Shown: positions 8,921 through 17,800, counted from the stretch's first letter. The stretch is 64,000 nt of DNA from Paenibacillus sp. H1-7 (GCF_022354825.1 NZ_CP031168.1:7306501-7370500), one strand, 5' to 3'. Numbers and translations: made by a program. Notes: generated from the letters alone by a model not told the origin.

Positions 8921-8949
8921 CATTATAAATCCGTTTGGAGGGATATCAG

Positions 8950-9540
8950 ATGATGAATTATGTTCCGGTTGTTATCGAACAGGACGGTCGCGGAGAGCGC
9001 TCCTATGATATTTATTCGCGTTTGTTGAAGGATCGCATCGTGTTTCTTGGATCCGAGGTCAACGATCAGGTGGCTAACAGCATCATTGCACAGCTGCTCT
9101 TTCTGGCCGCAGCCGATCCGGAGAAGGATATTCATCTGTACATTAACTCCCCGGGCGGTTCCACCACGGCAGGTTTGGCCATCTATGATACGATGCAGTT
9201 CATCCAGCCGGATGTTTCCACGATATGCGTCGGCTTCGCTGCGTCCATGGGCGCCATTCTGCTGACCGGCGGAGCCAAAGGCAAGCGGTATGCGCTGCCG
9301 AATTCGGAAATTATGATCCATCAGCCATGGGGCGGTACCCAAGGCCAGGCGTCGGATATTCAGATTCGTGCCAACAATATTATGAAAACCCGCCGTGTGC
9401 TATACGGGATCATCGCGGAAACGTCGGGCCAGCCGTACGAGAAGGTAGAACGCGACTCGGACCGCGATTATTTTATGACCGCTGCGGAAGCCAAAGAATA
9501 CGGGCTGATCGATAAAGTGATCGAGCGCGTACAGGGCTGA
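8950..9540 (+). CDS. clpP: ATP-dependent Clp protease proteolytic subunit (paralogue)
   Basis: A 196-residue ClpP. The catalytic triad is intact at Ser99 (FAASMGA), His124 (IMIHQPWGG) and Asp173 (DRDYF), with the same 25 and 49 residue spacing as in E. coli ClpP. The N-terminus MNYVPVVIEQ matches mature-type Bacillus ClpP and lacks a long propeptide. GGAGGG lies 7 bases before the ATG at 8950. ClpP barrels need ClpX or ClpC to unfold substrates; none is encoded here. Its place in an operon with a regulator and an unknown protein suggests a second, conditionally expressed copy rather than the housekeeping gene. Confidence 0.93.
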   Translation: MMNYVPVVIEQDGRGERSYDIYSRLLKDRIVFLGSEVNDQVANSIIAQLLFLAAADPEKDIHLYINSPGGSTTAGLAIYDTMQFIQPDVSTICVGFAASMGAILLTGGAKGKRYALPNSEIMIHQPWGGTQGQASDIQIRANNIMKTRRVLYGIIAETSGQPYEKVERDSDRDYFMTAAEAKEYGLIDKVIERVQG

Positions 9541-9602
9541 TGGTTACGGCATAGGCTGAATGCTTGCACGAGCTGTGCTCCGCATCGGCAGCCGATAACA
9601 AT

Positions 9603-9644
9603 AAAGCCGATATGACGGCGCAATTCTCCGTCATATCGGCTTTT
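9603..9644. terminator. Bidirectional terminator between clpP and the M24 peptidase
   Basis: A perfect 16-bp stem, AAAGCCGATATGACGG at 9603-9618 pairing with 9628-9643, has A and T ends on both strands. It lies between two convergent genes. Confidence 0.9.
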
Positions 9645-9666
9645 ACTGTTATGCATTACGCTCTCG

Positions 9667-10857
9667 CTACACGACAATGAGCCCTTCCCTCGATACGGTC
9701 AGACGCTCAAAGCCTGAATCGGTGATCGCGTAGCTGTCTTCAATGCCGACCACGCCGCGCTGCGGAAATGTGAACTTGGGCTCGATAGCAATGACCATAC
9801 CGGGCTGCAGCGGATAGCTGAAGCCTTTGGCCAATACCGGCAGCTCATCGATTTCGAGGCCGATGCCGTGGCCGAGGAACTTGACCTGATCGTCGCCATA
9901 GCCCATGAAATGGTCGCTTAGCCCTGCATCAAAGGCCAGCTGCAAAGAATGCATATACAGCCGCTCGCATATTTGGCCCGGCTTCAGCATCGCCTCTACG
10001 CTGCGCAGTATTTGTTCGGACGTATCATAGGCTCGAACCAGATCGTCAGGCAGCGTTCCTATAACCGCGGTACGTGTCTGGTCGATGACGTACCCGTCGA
10101 TGCAGCAGCCGATATCGATTAAGATCGGCTCATTGGCTTGAATCGGGCGGCGGCTCACGCTTTGCGGCACGGCGGCACTCAAGCCTTGTCCACCAGCCGG
10201 ACCATCAAAATAGGTCGGCATAGCGGCCGCCTCCCCGGCTCCAACCATCCCGGTGATGACCTCCTGATTGTAACCGCGCATCCGCATGACTCCGATGTGT
10301 CCGTGCCGGCGGATGAACAGCTCGATGCCGCTTATTAGCTCCAGCTCGGTCATGCCCGGCTTTAGCGCTGCTATCGCCTGTTCGAACGCCAGATCGATGA
10401 TTCTCGCCGATTCACGAATAAGCTTGATCTCGGATGACGACTTGATCATGCGCAGCTCGCGAACGATCATCGAGCCGTCTACCCAGTCGACGTCCGGAAG
10501 CACCGTTTGCAGCCTCTGCAGCTGCTGCACCGGCAGTACGTCGAATTCGGCGGCCAGCTTCAGACGCCGCGATGCGGCCTGTCCGAATGGCGCAGCGAAC
10601 ATGGAGGCAAGCCGTTCTCCGAAGGTGCGAAACGAGCCCAGCGGCTCTACTTGGAGGGCCGATTCATCCTGAGCGCGCACGACGCTCCGCCGCACGAAAA
10701 ATACCGCCTCGCCCTCGCTCGGAACAAATAAATACCCGGTTTGCATCGAACCGGTAAAATAATACAGATCTATGTTTTGCGTGATCATGCAGCCGTCCAA
10801 CCGCTGCTGCACCAGCCGCTCCTGCAGCCGTTCCACCCTCTGTATGTATTCGCTCAT
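9667..10857 (-). CDS. M24-family Xaa-Pro aminopeptidase-like metallopeptidase
   Basis: A 396-residue cytoplasmic protein with the two-domain plan of aminopeptidase P/prolidase: a creatinase N-domain (residues 1-135) and a pita-bread catalytic domain. The five metal ligands are visible as Asp248, Asp259, His330, Glu359 and Glu373. Such enzymes remove or cleave N-terminal residues next to proline with two Mn or Co ions. AAGGAG lies 7 bases before the ATG. The gene begins 13 bases after the esterase stop, so the two form an operon. No signal peptide is present. Confidence 0.88.
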   Translation of the reverse strand: MSEYIQRVERLQERLVQQRLDGCMITQNIDLYYFTGSMQTGYLFVPSEGEAVFFVRRSVVRAQDESALQVEPLGSFRTFGERLASMFAAPFGQAASRRLKLAAEFDVLPVQQLQRLQTVLPDVDWVDGSMIVRELRMIKSSSEIKLIRESARIIDLAFEQAIAALKPGMTELELISGIELFIRRHGHIGVMRMRGYNQEVITGMVGAGEAAAMPTYFDGPAGGQGLSAAVPQSVSRRPIQANEPILIDIGCCIDGYVIDQTRTAVIGTLPDDLVRAYDTSEQILRSVEAMLKPGQICERLYMHSLQLAFDAGLSDHFMGYGDDQVKFLGHGIGLEIDELPVLAKGFSYPLQPGMVIAIEPKFTFPQRGVVGIEDSYAITDSGFERLTVSREGLIVV

Positions 10858-10870
10858 GCTGTACTCCTTT

Positions 10871-11638
10871 CTATCTAACCGGCAGCCAATTCAAAACCGA
10901 TTGGATTTTGCAGTCCCAATATGCCCAATCATGGCTCCCCGGCTCCTCCTCGTACGTCAGCTCCAGGTTCAAACTATGGCAGTGATCGCGAAAACGGACG
11001 TTCGCTTCATACAGAAAATCTTCCGTTCCGCAGCACTGATACAGCAGCGGTCTTGGGCCGTTATGACGACTGAGATCCTCCGCGAGACGGAACACATCGT
11101 GACGGCTGCCCTCCACCTGCTCCAAATCCCCGAATACGTGCTGAAACTCTTGTGAGCGCTGTCCGACGAACTGGGCCACATCCGTGACACCGGATAAGCT
11201 GGCTGCAGCGGCAAACCGTTCCGGATAAGTTAAAGCGAGCTTCAACGCACCATAACCACCCATCGAATTGCCTGCAACAAAGTTGTCTTCGCGCTCCTCG
11301 GATAACGGGAAAAAGGATCTCGCCAATGCTGGAACCTCTTCGCTAATAAAGGTCCAATACTTATACCCGTGAACCATATCCGTATAAAAGCTGCGGTTCA
11401 CCGCCGGCATAACGACGGCCAAGCCGTGCTGCGAAGCAAAGCGTTCGATGGATGTCCTTCTTAGCCATATCGTATGATCGTCCGACAAGCCGTGAAGCAA
11501 AAACAAGGTAGGATGCTTGCTCTTCACACGTTGAGCGGTCATTCCGATCTGTCTTGTCGTCGGCTGCGGCAGGATCACATACATCGAGGCTGTGACCCCA
11601 AGCGTCTCTGAGAAAAAATGGCAATCTATAAAAGCCAT
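10871..11638 (-). CDS. Alpha/beta-hydrolase esterase (esterase D / tributyrin esterase type)
   Basis: A 255-residue protein of the esterase D-like family (PF00756 type). The nucleophile elbow GNSMGG gives Ser125, with Asp207 and His236 (GSHDW) completing the triad; LFLLHG supplies the oxyanion hole. Relatives hydrolyse short acyl esters, including acetyl groups on sugars and S-formylglutathione. No signal peptide is visible, so it acts in the cytoplasm. GGGAG stands about 9 bases before the ATG. It leads the short operon with the M24 peptidase. The natural substrate is not evident. Confidence 0.85.
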   Translation of the reverse strand: MAFIDCHFFSETLGVTASMYVILPQPTTRQIGMTAQRVKSKHPTLFLLHGLSDDHTIWLRRTSIERFASQHGLAVVMPAVNRSFYTDMVHGYKYWTFISEEVPALARSFFPLSEEREDNFVAGNSMGGYGALKLALTYPERFAAAASLSGVTDVAQFVGQRSQEFQHVFGDLEQVEGSRHDVFRLAEDLSRHNGPRPLLYQCCGTEDFLYEANVRFRDHCHSLNLELTYEEEPGSHDWAYWDCKIQSVLNWLPVR

Positions 11639-11685
11639 TGCGTGTCACTCCCTTCCGTTTGCCTTGAAGCTTCGTCTCTTTTGTA

Positions 11686-11714
11686 AGAGTACCCCATCTC
11701 TCCACCGCTTTCAA
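11686..11714 (-). promoter_or_regulatory. Putative promoter of the esterase / M24 operon
   Basis: On the minus strand TTGAAA (11714-11709), 17 bases and TACTCT (11691-11686) lie about 50 bases before the esterase ATG. The rest of the 412-base gap 11639-12050 holds the terminator below and nothing else I can identify. Confidence 0.5.
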
Positions 11715-11859
11715 TATTGATATCCCAATGAGTAACGTTCCTTGACGGTGAATAAAACCGCTAAGTAAAAGCCTCTGCCAACCTTCACTAAAAAGCGACC
11801 GCATTAGAGGTAGTTTTTATCTCCCAATGTAATTTTGTATCCGATGAATCGGTTGTGAT

Positions 11860-11906
11860 AAAAGAGAAAAGCCCTGTGCCGCGCTCCGGCGCGAAACTCA
11901 GGACTT
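11860..11906 (-). terminator. Terminator of the Tad-like operon
   Basis: On the minus strand AAGTCCTG pairs with CAGGGCTT around an inner GC-rich stem (GCGC / GCGC), followed by TTTTCTCTTTT. It lies 145 bases beyond the SLH gene stop. Confidence 0.7.
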
Positions 11907-12050
11907 CCTTCTGCTGCCTCACTTGTGTTTCCTACAATTACTATTATGGATGCTTCCATTTATACTCCATTCGCAGCACTTATCGCACCGACGATAAGGC
12001 TGCATTTTAAGCAGTTAATCCGATTCCAAAGATCCACAATCCAGCCGGCA

Positions 12051-12695
12051 CTAGGCAGGATGTACGGCCTGCTGCAGACGCTGCAGCACAACTACGGCTT
12101 CCGCCCGTGTAACCGCACGGTCCGCCACCGCTTCTACCTCGCTCCCTCCATCGATTAGCCCTGCAGCCGCCGCTTTAGTCTTCTGATTATCGGGCTCTGG
12201 CTCGACCGCTGCAGGATCAAGAGCGGCAAGCGAGAGCCGAATCATCTCCGAGCGGTACAGCTCGCTGTCCAGCTTCTCGGCAGAAGCCCAAGCATCATCA
12301 ATAATGCCAATATCTCGAAGAGACTGAAGATATGCCGATTGGACATTTTCGTCCGTCGTTTCCGCAGCGACGGGAATGTGCAGCGATGCTGCGAGCATCG
12401 CTGCAAACTGACCGCGGGTAACCGAACGGTCGGGCTGAAAGGATCCATCCTCATAGCCTGACACCATCCCTTCGGATAAAGCCTCCAATATCGGCTTTTC
12501 CGCCCAATGTCCCTCTATATCGCTGAAGCTGCTGTCTTTTGAGTCCGCATATGCGTGCTGGCTTACCTGAGGCATAGTGGTGAAAGGCAATGTAATGAAT
12601 GCCAGTACGTATGCCGTCCGGCGAAGAACAACGATGAAGGCTGTGGCAAACATCAGTTTCACTTTATTTCTTTTTCTGCGTAATATCGGAAACAT
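12051..12695 (-). CDS. S-layer homology (SLH) domain protein
   Basis: About 214 residues: a signal sequence (hydrophobic stretch then HAYADS), then SLH-like modules. The first is clear (FSDIEGHWAEKPI, GYEDGSFQPDRSVTRGQFAAML); the second and third are degenerate (RSEMIRLSLAAL; VTRAEAVVVLQRL). SLH modules bind pyruvylated secondary wall polymers, so the protein should sit on the cell surface. It is the last gene of the Tad-like operon. The start is uncertain: AAGGAG lies 12 bases before the ATG at 12695, while an ATG at 12722 is in frame, 3 bases after the previous stop codon, but without a ribosome site. It may anchor the machine or the repeat protein to the wall. Confidence 0.8.
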   Translation of the reverse strand: MFPILRRKRNKVKLMFATAFIVVLRRTAYVLAFITLPFTTMPQVSQHAYADSKDSSFSDIEGHWAEKPILEALSEGMVSGYEDGSFQPDRSVTRGQFAAMLAASLHIPVAAETTDENVQSAYLQSLRDIGIIDDAWASAEKLDSELYRSEMIRLSLAALDPAAVEPEPDNQKTKAAAAGLIDGGSEVEAVADRAVTRAEAVVVLQRLQQAVHPA

Positions 12696-12727
12696 AGTGG
12701 TCAGATTCTCCTTTTCAAGCATTTCGT

Positions 12728-14596
12728 TTATTCAGCTTCATAGACTTTTAAGGTCCGGCCGCTCTCCCGGCGCTCTATGGACGTAACCGTCACGTATAGA
12801 GTACCTCCAGCGGATTTAAGGGGCAGCCTGCTAATGGTTGCTACAGACGAGCCTTCGCTAACGGTCGCTACAGCATCGGTACCGAGCAAAGTCTGCATCG
12901 GTGTCAGGCTCGTCGCATCCCAATAAATCTTGACCGTGTCACCGGCTTGAAGACCCAGAACCGACACTTCATCGCTGCCGCTCGTATCCGTGCTGTTCAC
13001 TACTCGAATAAGATTCGCTGATACGGGGAGCGTAACCGGTTCTGCATTATAAATTTTGGGCGTTCGCGCGCTTTCTTCTTCAAGTGCCCGAGTAACCGTA
13101 ACATATACAATCCCGTATCCGCTGCTTGGCAATGCAGTGCTGACAACCGCCGATGTAGAGCCGTTGGCCGCAACAGCGCTGCCTATCGCTCCGGATGCCG
13201 TCTCATCCGCATATACTTTCACTAGATCGCCTGGTTGAAGACCTGTTACGGTAACCGTATCATTCGCTCCGACCCCGTTGTTGACTCGAATATCCTCTCT
13301 GCTAGGTGCCGCGCTTGCCTGTTCGGCAGCGTACACCTTCATAGTGCGTCCGCTCTCGGTCTTTCCTTGGGAGGTGACGGTTACATACACATAGCCTGCC
13401 TCCCTCCCCAATTGGGATATCCGAATGACCGCCCTGGACGAATCGGCTCCTACGCTGGCTGATCCGATGACAAGCGAGTCGGTCGGACTGCCGTACACTT
13501 TGACAACGTCCCCGTACTGTAACCCTATGACTTCAATACGGTCCTCCGTCCCCGCTTCCTCATTCGTTACAACGATCGTTCCTGGGGCTACGGCGGATGT
13601 TACCGGCTCAAGGCGGTACTGCTTGGCTACCCGGCCGCTTTCGCGCAGCAGCGGGCTTGTCACGCTGACATATAGGCTTTGCTTGCCCGCGTCCGTCGAA
13701 GGAATAGCCACGGGTACGTCCGCTACCGTAGAACCTGGCGCAACCGTCTTTTGAGCCAACGGAGTGGCTGAACGGTCGGATTCATATACTTTGACCGTAT
13801 CGCCCGGTTTCAATCCCGAAACGATGACACGGTCGCTCGATCCCCCCAGTTCGTTAACGACGTTGATTTGACTAATGAGCGGTTTAGCCGAAACTGCCTC
13901 TCCCTCGTAAGCTTTCTCCGTCGGCCTGCTCTCTCTCTTCCCCTGCTCGGTCACCGTTACGAAAATGACTCCGCCCGCAGAATCCAGCGGACTTACGGAA
14001 ATAACGGTTCCATCGGTTGTAGCCCTCGATACTGTGCCTGAACCCAGCATGGTTCTTTTCGTAGAATCGGAGTACACTTTCACCTGATCCCCTGTATGCA
14101 GCCCAAGCACGGTCACCTGGTCACCGGAACCGCCTGCCTGATTGGACACGCGAATCGAAGTCGCTGCCGGCGCTGTCGATATCGGTTCGGCGGGGAACGA
14201 TTTGACAATACGCCGGCTCTCCGAATAGGACGGCTGTGTCAGCGTCACATAGATGTGCCCTCCGAGGGCACCTAATTGATTAACAGATACTGTAGCACTC
14301 GTAGAGCCGGAGCTTACTGTGGCCGTTCCGAGCGGGGCGGCCGCCCCGCCGTCCGCATACACTTTGACGACATCTCCCGGCGATAAACCGCTAACGACTA
14401 CCGTATCAACGGAAGGCGCCAGCTTATTGTCAACGCGAATAGCGCTTGGAGCGGGGGGGACGGACGAGGCCGCATAAGCTAAACCCGTGGGCAGTATCGG
14501 CAGCAGCAGCGTTCCGCTTAGCAGCAGCCGCACCAACGTTCGCTTACCTTGCATTCGTATCAAATCATTCACCTCTACTTTTCTATATCCGGTCAT
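12728..14596 (-). CDS. Secreted protein of six tandem ~93-residue repeats
   Basis: A 622-residue protein with a signal peptide (LLSGTLLLPILPTGLAYA) and then six repeats of about 93 residues that run to the end. Each repeat follows the plan IRV-N, then GLxPGDxVKVY, a serine/threonine-rich strand, YVTVT, and ESxRxxKxYxAEP. The beta-rich pattern resembles bacterial Ig-like or surface-adhesin modules. No sortase motif, SLH or membrane anchor is visible, yet the next gene encodes an SLH protein. The ATG at 14596 overlaps the previous stop (ATGA); a TTG at 14563 has a better ribosome site (AGAGGTG, 6 bases). Likely an exported partner of the Tad-like system; function unknown. Confidence 0.75.
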   Translation of the reverse strand: MTGYRKVEVNDLIRMQGKRTLVRLLLSGTLLLPILPTGLAYAASSVPPAPSAIRVDNKLAPSVDTVVVSGLSPGDVVKVYADGGAAAPLGTATVSSGSTSATVSVNQLGALGGHIYVTLTQPSYSESRRIVKSFPAEPISTAPAATSIRVSNQAGGSGDQVTVLGLHTGDQVKVYSDSTKRTMLGSGTVSRATTDGTVISVSPLDSAGGVIFVTVTEQGKRESRPTEKAYEGEAVSAKPLISQINVVNELGGSSDRVIVSGLKPGDTVKVYESDRSATPLAQKTVAPGSTVADVPVAIPSTDAGKQSLYVSVTSPLLRESGRVAKQYRLEPVTSAVAPGTIVVTNEEAGTEDRIEVIGLQYGDVVKVYGSPTDSLVIGSASVGADSSRAVIRISQLGREAGYVYVTVTSQGKTESGRTMKVYAAEQASAAPSREDIRVNNGVGANDTVTVTGLQPGDLVKVYADETASGAIGSAVAANGSTSAVVSTALPSSGYGIVYVTVTRALEEESARTPKIYNAEPVTLPVSANLIRVVNSTDTSGSDEVSVLGLQAGDTVKIYWDATSLTPMQTLLGTDAVATVSEGSSVATISRLPLKSAGGTLYVTVTSIERRESGRTLKVYEAE

Positions 14597-15087
14597 TCTA
14601 ACGGATACTCATAGATAACGTTCTTGTAAACATCGCCAACATAAGACCAGGCATGAGTTCTGGGGAGCCTCACCTTCACTCTGTAAATGACGGCGGGGCC
14701 TTTCAGCACTTGGTATATGTGCTCGCTTTCACGTACATAGCTGAAGGGGAACGCTACTCCCGGCGTGCTGTCATCTACATAATCCTCGAACACAATGACG
14801 GGCTTCCACTGAAGAAGCGTACTAGCCCGGGGATTGCCGCTGGAATCCAGCTGCAAATTATGCTCCAGCCCTTTCTCAAACACCGCTCGCGCCAAACCGC
14901 GCTCGAATACAATGTCCCCCTCCGCCAGCCGTTCCTTGTCCACTTGCAGCGCCGCATCGTGAGCTCCCCGGTTCAGCGAGAATTTAAGCCGGTTGTGGGT
15001 CGTTGTGGTTACATAGCGGTCGGCTTCGTAGCCGGTTGTGTATAAAAACATCAGAACAACAAACATCAGCAAAAGCACACGATTCAT
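14593..15087 (-). CDS. Pilin-like or pseudopilin-like protein with one N-terminal membrane helix
   Basis: A 164-residue protein with an N-terminal hydrophobic helix (residues 4-19) and a soluble beta-rich tail. The shape and the position behind TadE-like genes fit a TadF/TadG-type minor pseudopilin, but I do not recognise a named family. It starts 5 bases after the preceding stop and overlaps the repeat-protein start by four bases, so translation is coupled on both sides. Probably membrane-anchored with its tail outside. Function is inferred only from context. Confidence 0.6.
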   Translation of the reverse strand: MNRVLLLMFVVLMFLYTTGYEADRYVTTTTHNRLKFSLNRGAHDAALQVDKERLAEGDIVFERGLARAVFEKGLEHNLQLDSSGNPRASTLLQWKPVIVFEDYVDDSTPGVAFPFSYVRESEHIYQVLKGPAVIYRVKVRLPRTHAWSYVGDVYKNVIYEYPLE

Positions 15088-15092
15088 TTACA

Positions 15093-15491
15093 TCACCGGA
15101 CCCACGCTTCGCTCATTTGCTTGGCATAGCGGACAATTTCCGGGGGGTCCCGGTCGGCGCTCCCGAACATGCTGCGAAACAGCCAACGGGGCGTGCTCTT
15201 GACCGCAAGCGTCCCTTCGATATATTCCCCGCGCGGGGTCAGCTCCGTAGTTCCGCTAAAACGGATATCGCTCTCGTCCAGCAAAAAGGTGTGCACGAGC
15301 GTCCCCCGCATTTCCTCAACGATTTCGGGTGTAAACCTGCCGTGATCCGAGCTCGCCGCTTTTTGAATCGCACTGTCGAGCACCATTTCCACGGCATTCG
15401 CCCGAGTCGAGTAAATATCGTGCAGCACCGGCTGAAACAGCAGCAGCATAAGGATGTACACGGTCAGCATCTCCACCAACGCCTGCTTCAT
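15093..15491 (-). CDS. TadE-like pseudopilin
   Basis: A 132-residue protein with a short N-terminus (MKQALVEMLT) followed by a membrane helix and a soluble tail of about 100 residues. The N-terminal LVEMLTVYIL resembles the TadE pattern, in which an acidic residue precedes the pilin helix. It begins inside the stop of the preceding small gene (ATGA overlap). Expected to be a minor component of the Tad-like pilus or secretion apparatus. The family call rests on helix placement and operon position. Confidence 0.55.
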   Translation of the reverse strand: MKQALVEMLTVYILMLLLFQPVLHDIYSTRANAVEMVLDSAIQKAASSDHGRFTPEIVEEMRGTLVHTFLLDESDIRFSGTTELTPRGEYIEGTLAVKSTPRWLFRSMFGSADRDPPEIVRYAKQMSEAWVR

Positions 15492-15730
15492 GTAATTAAC
15501 GTGCCGGTATCATTGCTTGAAGGGAGCGTGTCATTCTCAATAAGTCCGGCGTATTCCGGTGCCGTCTTCATCTGGTAATGGAAGCTTGTCGGGACGTTTG
15601 TATTGTTGAACAGATCGTCCATTTGCGTCTTCTTCTCCTTGATCGAGCTCCACAATGCAACAAAAATAAATATACCTATGGCGGCCAGTGTAGCCGCGAT
15701 AATTAAAAACTTTTCCAATGCCGGTTTCAT
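15488..15730 (-). CDS. Small single-helix membrane protein, candidate Flp-type pilin
   Basis: An 80-residue protein: MKPALEKF, a strongly hydrophobic helix (residues 8-28), then a charged linker and a polar tail. Flp pilins are of similar size and carry a glutamate just before the helix; here Glu6 is so placed, but the usual Gly before it and the Tyr after it are absent. GAGGAG lies 10 bases before the ATG at 15730; an in-frame GTG at 15754 has no ribosome site. It overlaps the TadE-like start by four bases. It is the best pilin candidate in the operon, otherwise an assembly factor. Confidence 0.55.
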   Translation of the reverse strand: MKPALEKFLIIAATLAAIGIFIFVALWSSIKEKKTQMDDLFNNTNVPTSFHYQMKTAPEYAGLIENDTLPSSNDTGTLIT

Positions 15731-15886
15731 TATTGATTCGCTCCTCGTTTCCACATCGAATGGGATCAGTTTATTAATAAGATCGGGCTCAGCGCTATCA
15801 CCACTCGCCTATCGCTTATATCTAATTGGTACCAATAGACGACCTACGATGCTTAAGCCTAGCCCCGGAACTACCAGTGAATCTTC

Positions 15887-16780
15887 TCAGCCAAAATGGT
15901 TCGTGCTCCGCGCCAAGTCCGTAACATATTGCTGAGCTATGTTCAGCGCATTCCACAAATAAATGAGCAGCGGGCTGAAGGCCGCCCCGTATGCTAAGCT
16001 TCCGAAAAATTTGCGCTGCCTTCGGCGGTTTTCCCGCAGCATCTGCGTGTAGCTCTCTTCCCTTGTATCGACTAAGGCGGATACATCCTCGGGGGGCGTG
16101 AGCTCCAAATCGGCAAGCAGCTTGCACAGCTCCCTGGCCTCCCTCGTTCCGATATCGTCGGCTATGACCTGAAGCGCGGTTTGCGCTCCCTCATCGAAGA
16201 GACGCAGCCCTTTATTCAAGGAAGGTCTAATACGAACCGTATAATCGCGCAGCTTCGTCAACAGCGTATGTAAATTCAGCCTTCGCCTTCCGTTGCTCTT
16301 CAGCTCGTCGGCAATCATGCTGTAGATCATGAACAGCTCCCTGTTTTTCTCGCCGTCATCGACTTCCTTCCATTTGCTCAGCGCATAGGTAAGCAGGGAT
16401 GCCTTTGTATTGGTGGCAAGCAGCATAACGACCGGTCCCCAGAACGTAAGCACAATACCCGCTGCATCCAGCTCCTCCCAATTGGAAGCCGCATCGTACA
16501 AGCTGTTCATCATCCATACGAACGCGGTGCCGTAGCGAATCGATTGGATTTTCCAGGCATTCAGCCTAAGTGGATATCCCGTCTGCTCTAACCTTCGTTC
16601 AAGCTCGGGATGATGCAGCCACCGTCTCAGCTGCATATACTGCAGCCGGGTCATATGTTGAAGAGAAACCGGAGAACGGAGTCGACGGTGAACCAAATAC
16701 GCCGCATAGGCGTAAATAAGACAGATCAGCACTCCTAACAATCCGCCTGCTATGGCATATAATTGCTGCTGCAGCTGCAT
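15887..16780 (-). CDS. tadC: TadC-like inner-membrane platform protein
   Basis: About 297 residues, with hydrophobic segments near the N-terminus, in the middle (about 145-165) and at the C-terminus, bracketing a helical cytoplasmic domain. The helical region with LLADLELTPPEDVSALV and the tail QMLRENRRRQRKFFG resemble the GspF/TadC platform proteins that the TadA motor rotates against. The chosen ATG (16780) sits 7 bases after GAGGTGAT; a TTG at 16807 overlaps the TadB stop. A gap of 156 bases follows before the next gene and contains the palindrome ATTGGTACCAAT at 15825-15836. Confidence 0.7.
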   Translation of the reverse strand: MQLQQQLYAIAGGLLGVLICLIYAYAAYLVHRRLRSPVSLQHMTRLQYMQLRRWLHHPELERRLEQTGYPLRLNAWKIQSIRYGTAFVWMMNSLYDAASNWEELDAAGIVLTFWGPVVMLLATNTKASLLTYALSKWKEVDDGEKNRELFMIYSMIADELKSNGRRRLNLHTLLTKLRDYTVRIRPSLNKGLRLFDEGAQTALQVIADDIGTREARELCKLLADLELTPPEDVSALVDTREESYTQMLRENRRRQRKFFGSLAYGAAFSPLLIYLWNALNIAQQYVTDLARSTNHFG

Positions 16781-16803
16781 GAAACGCATCACCTCACTTC
16801 CGG

Positions 16804-17799
16804 TCAATAATCATTGGGCGGACGGCGGAACCAAAGCGCAAGCAGCAGCGAGCCTCCGATGAAGCAGAGCGTAACCGTAAGCCAAAATCGCCCTTGCTCC
16901 GTCCCGAGCTGGTAATGAATCGTACTGTTATACCCCATAAAAATAATCATAATGACAATAAGCAGAGGAAACAGAATGACGTGCAGCCAGCTCAGCTGCA
17001 AAACCTCGGAGCTCGAATCTCCTTCGTCCCGGAGCATATCGATCTGCTTGTGAATGTTCCTGTCGATGGCGGTAAGAGTGCTCTCGACGTTCTCGCTGCG
17101 CAGCAACCCTTTGAGCACGGTCAGGCCCAGCTGCTTGGCGAACGACGTTTGGATGCTGTAGATGAATTCTTCAATCGCCTTCTCCATCTCCCGCGAATCT
17201 ACATAATTCAGCTCCTCCCGAATCCAGTTCATAAAATGCCGCCGTATCGGCACAGAGGTGATCTCCAGACTCGCAAGCTGCAGCGCGTTTCGCATGTTGC
17301 CTCTGGTCACCTTGTACTTGCTGGATAAAATCCCGACCGCTTCCGCCAGATCGTAACCGCTCTGGATTTGGATATTACGCAGCTTCAGCCGGTAATACGC
17401 CCATGGTGCAGCAGCAACAAGTACGCTCAGAAAACAGCTGAACCGTAAGTCGGAAGTAACAAAAAACACGATGATGCCGGACGAGACGGCAGTGGATACA
17501 TCCAGTAAAACAAAACGTTGGACCGTAAAATCGTGGAATCGCTCACCCTGCACAGCCTTCAGCAATAATTCCAGCTCCCTGTACATCCTGTGCCATAGGA
17601 CAAGCATCCACCCGGGTTCATGAAGCTCTTCGCTCTGCTTGCGCAGGAGCCTCATTTCCGCTCTATGACGCCGCTCCGTGCGCTTCAACGCGCCCAGATA
17701 ACGAAGAAGCGGCTGTAGCGTTTTGTACAAGCCATGGGTGAACAGCCATGCGGACAAGCCAAGCACGGTCATATGAACGAGCGGGTATACGGCCGTCAT
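16804..17799 (-). CDS. tadB: TadB-like inner-membrane platform protein
   Basis: A 331-residue protein with an N-terminal helix, a pair of helices near residues 100-145, a cytoplasmic helical domain, and two C-terminal helices (about 270-325). The cytoplasmic part contains RGNMRNALQLAS and the acidic segment of GspF-type proteins. It would form the membrane platform together with TadC. The ATG at 17799 lies 5 bases after GGGGAGG and one base past the TadA stop, so translation is coupled; the longer frame to 17862 would run into TadA. Confidence 0.72.
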   Translation of the reverse strand: MTAVYPLVHMTVLGLSAWLFTHGLYKTLQPLLRYLGALKRTERRHRAEMRLLRKQSEELHEPGWMLVLWHRMYRELELLLKAVQGERFHDFTVQRFVLLDVSTAVSSGIIVFFVTSDLRFSCFLSVLVAAAPWAYYRLKLRNIQIQSGYDLAEAVGILSSKYKVTRGNMRNALQLASLEITSVPIRRHFMNWIREELNYVDSREMEKAIEEFIYSIQTSFAKQLGLTVLKGLLRSENVESTLTAIDRNIHKQIDMLRDEGDSSSEVLQLSWLHVILFPLLIVIMIIFMGYNSTIHYQLGTEQGRFWLTVTLCFIGGSLLLALWFRRPPNDY

Positions 17800-17800
17800 C

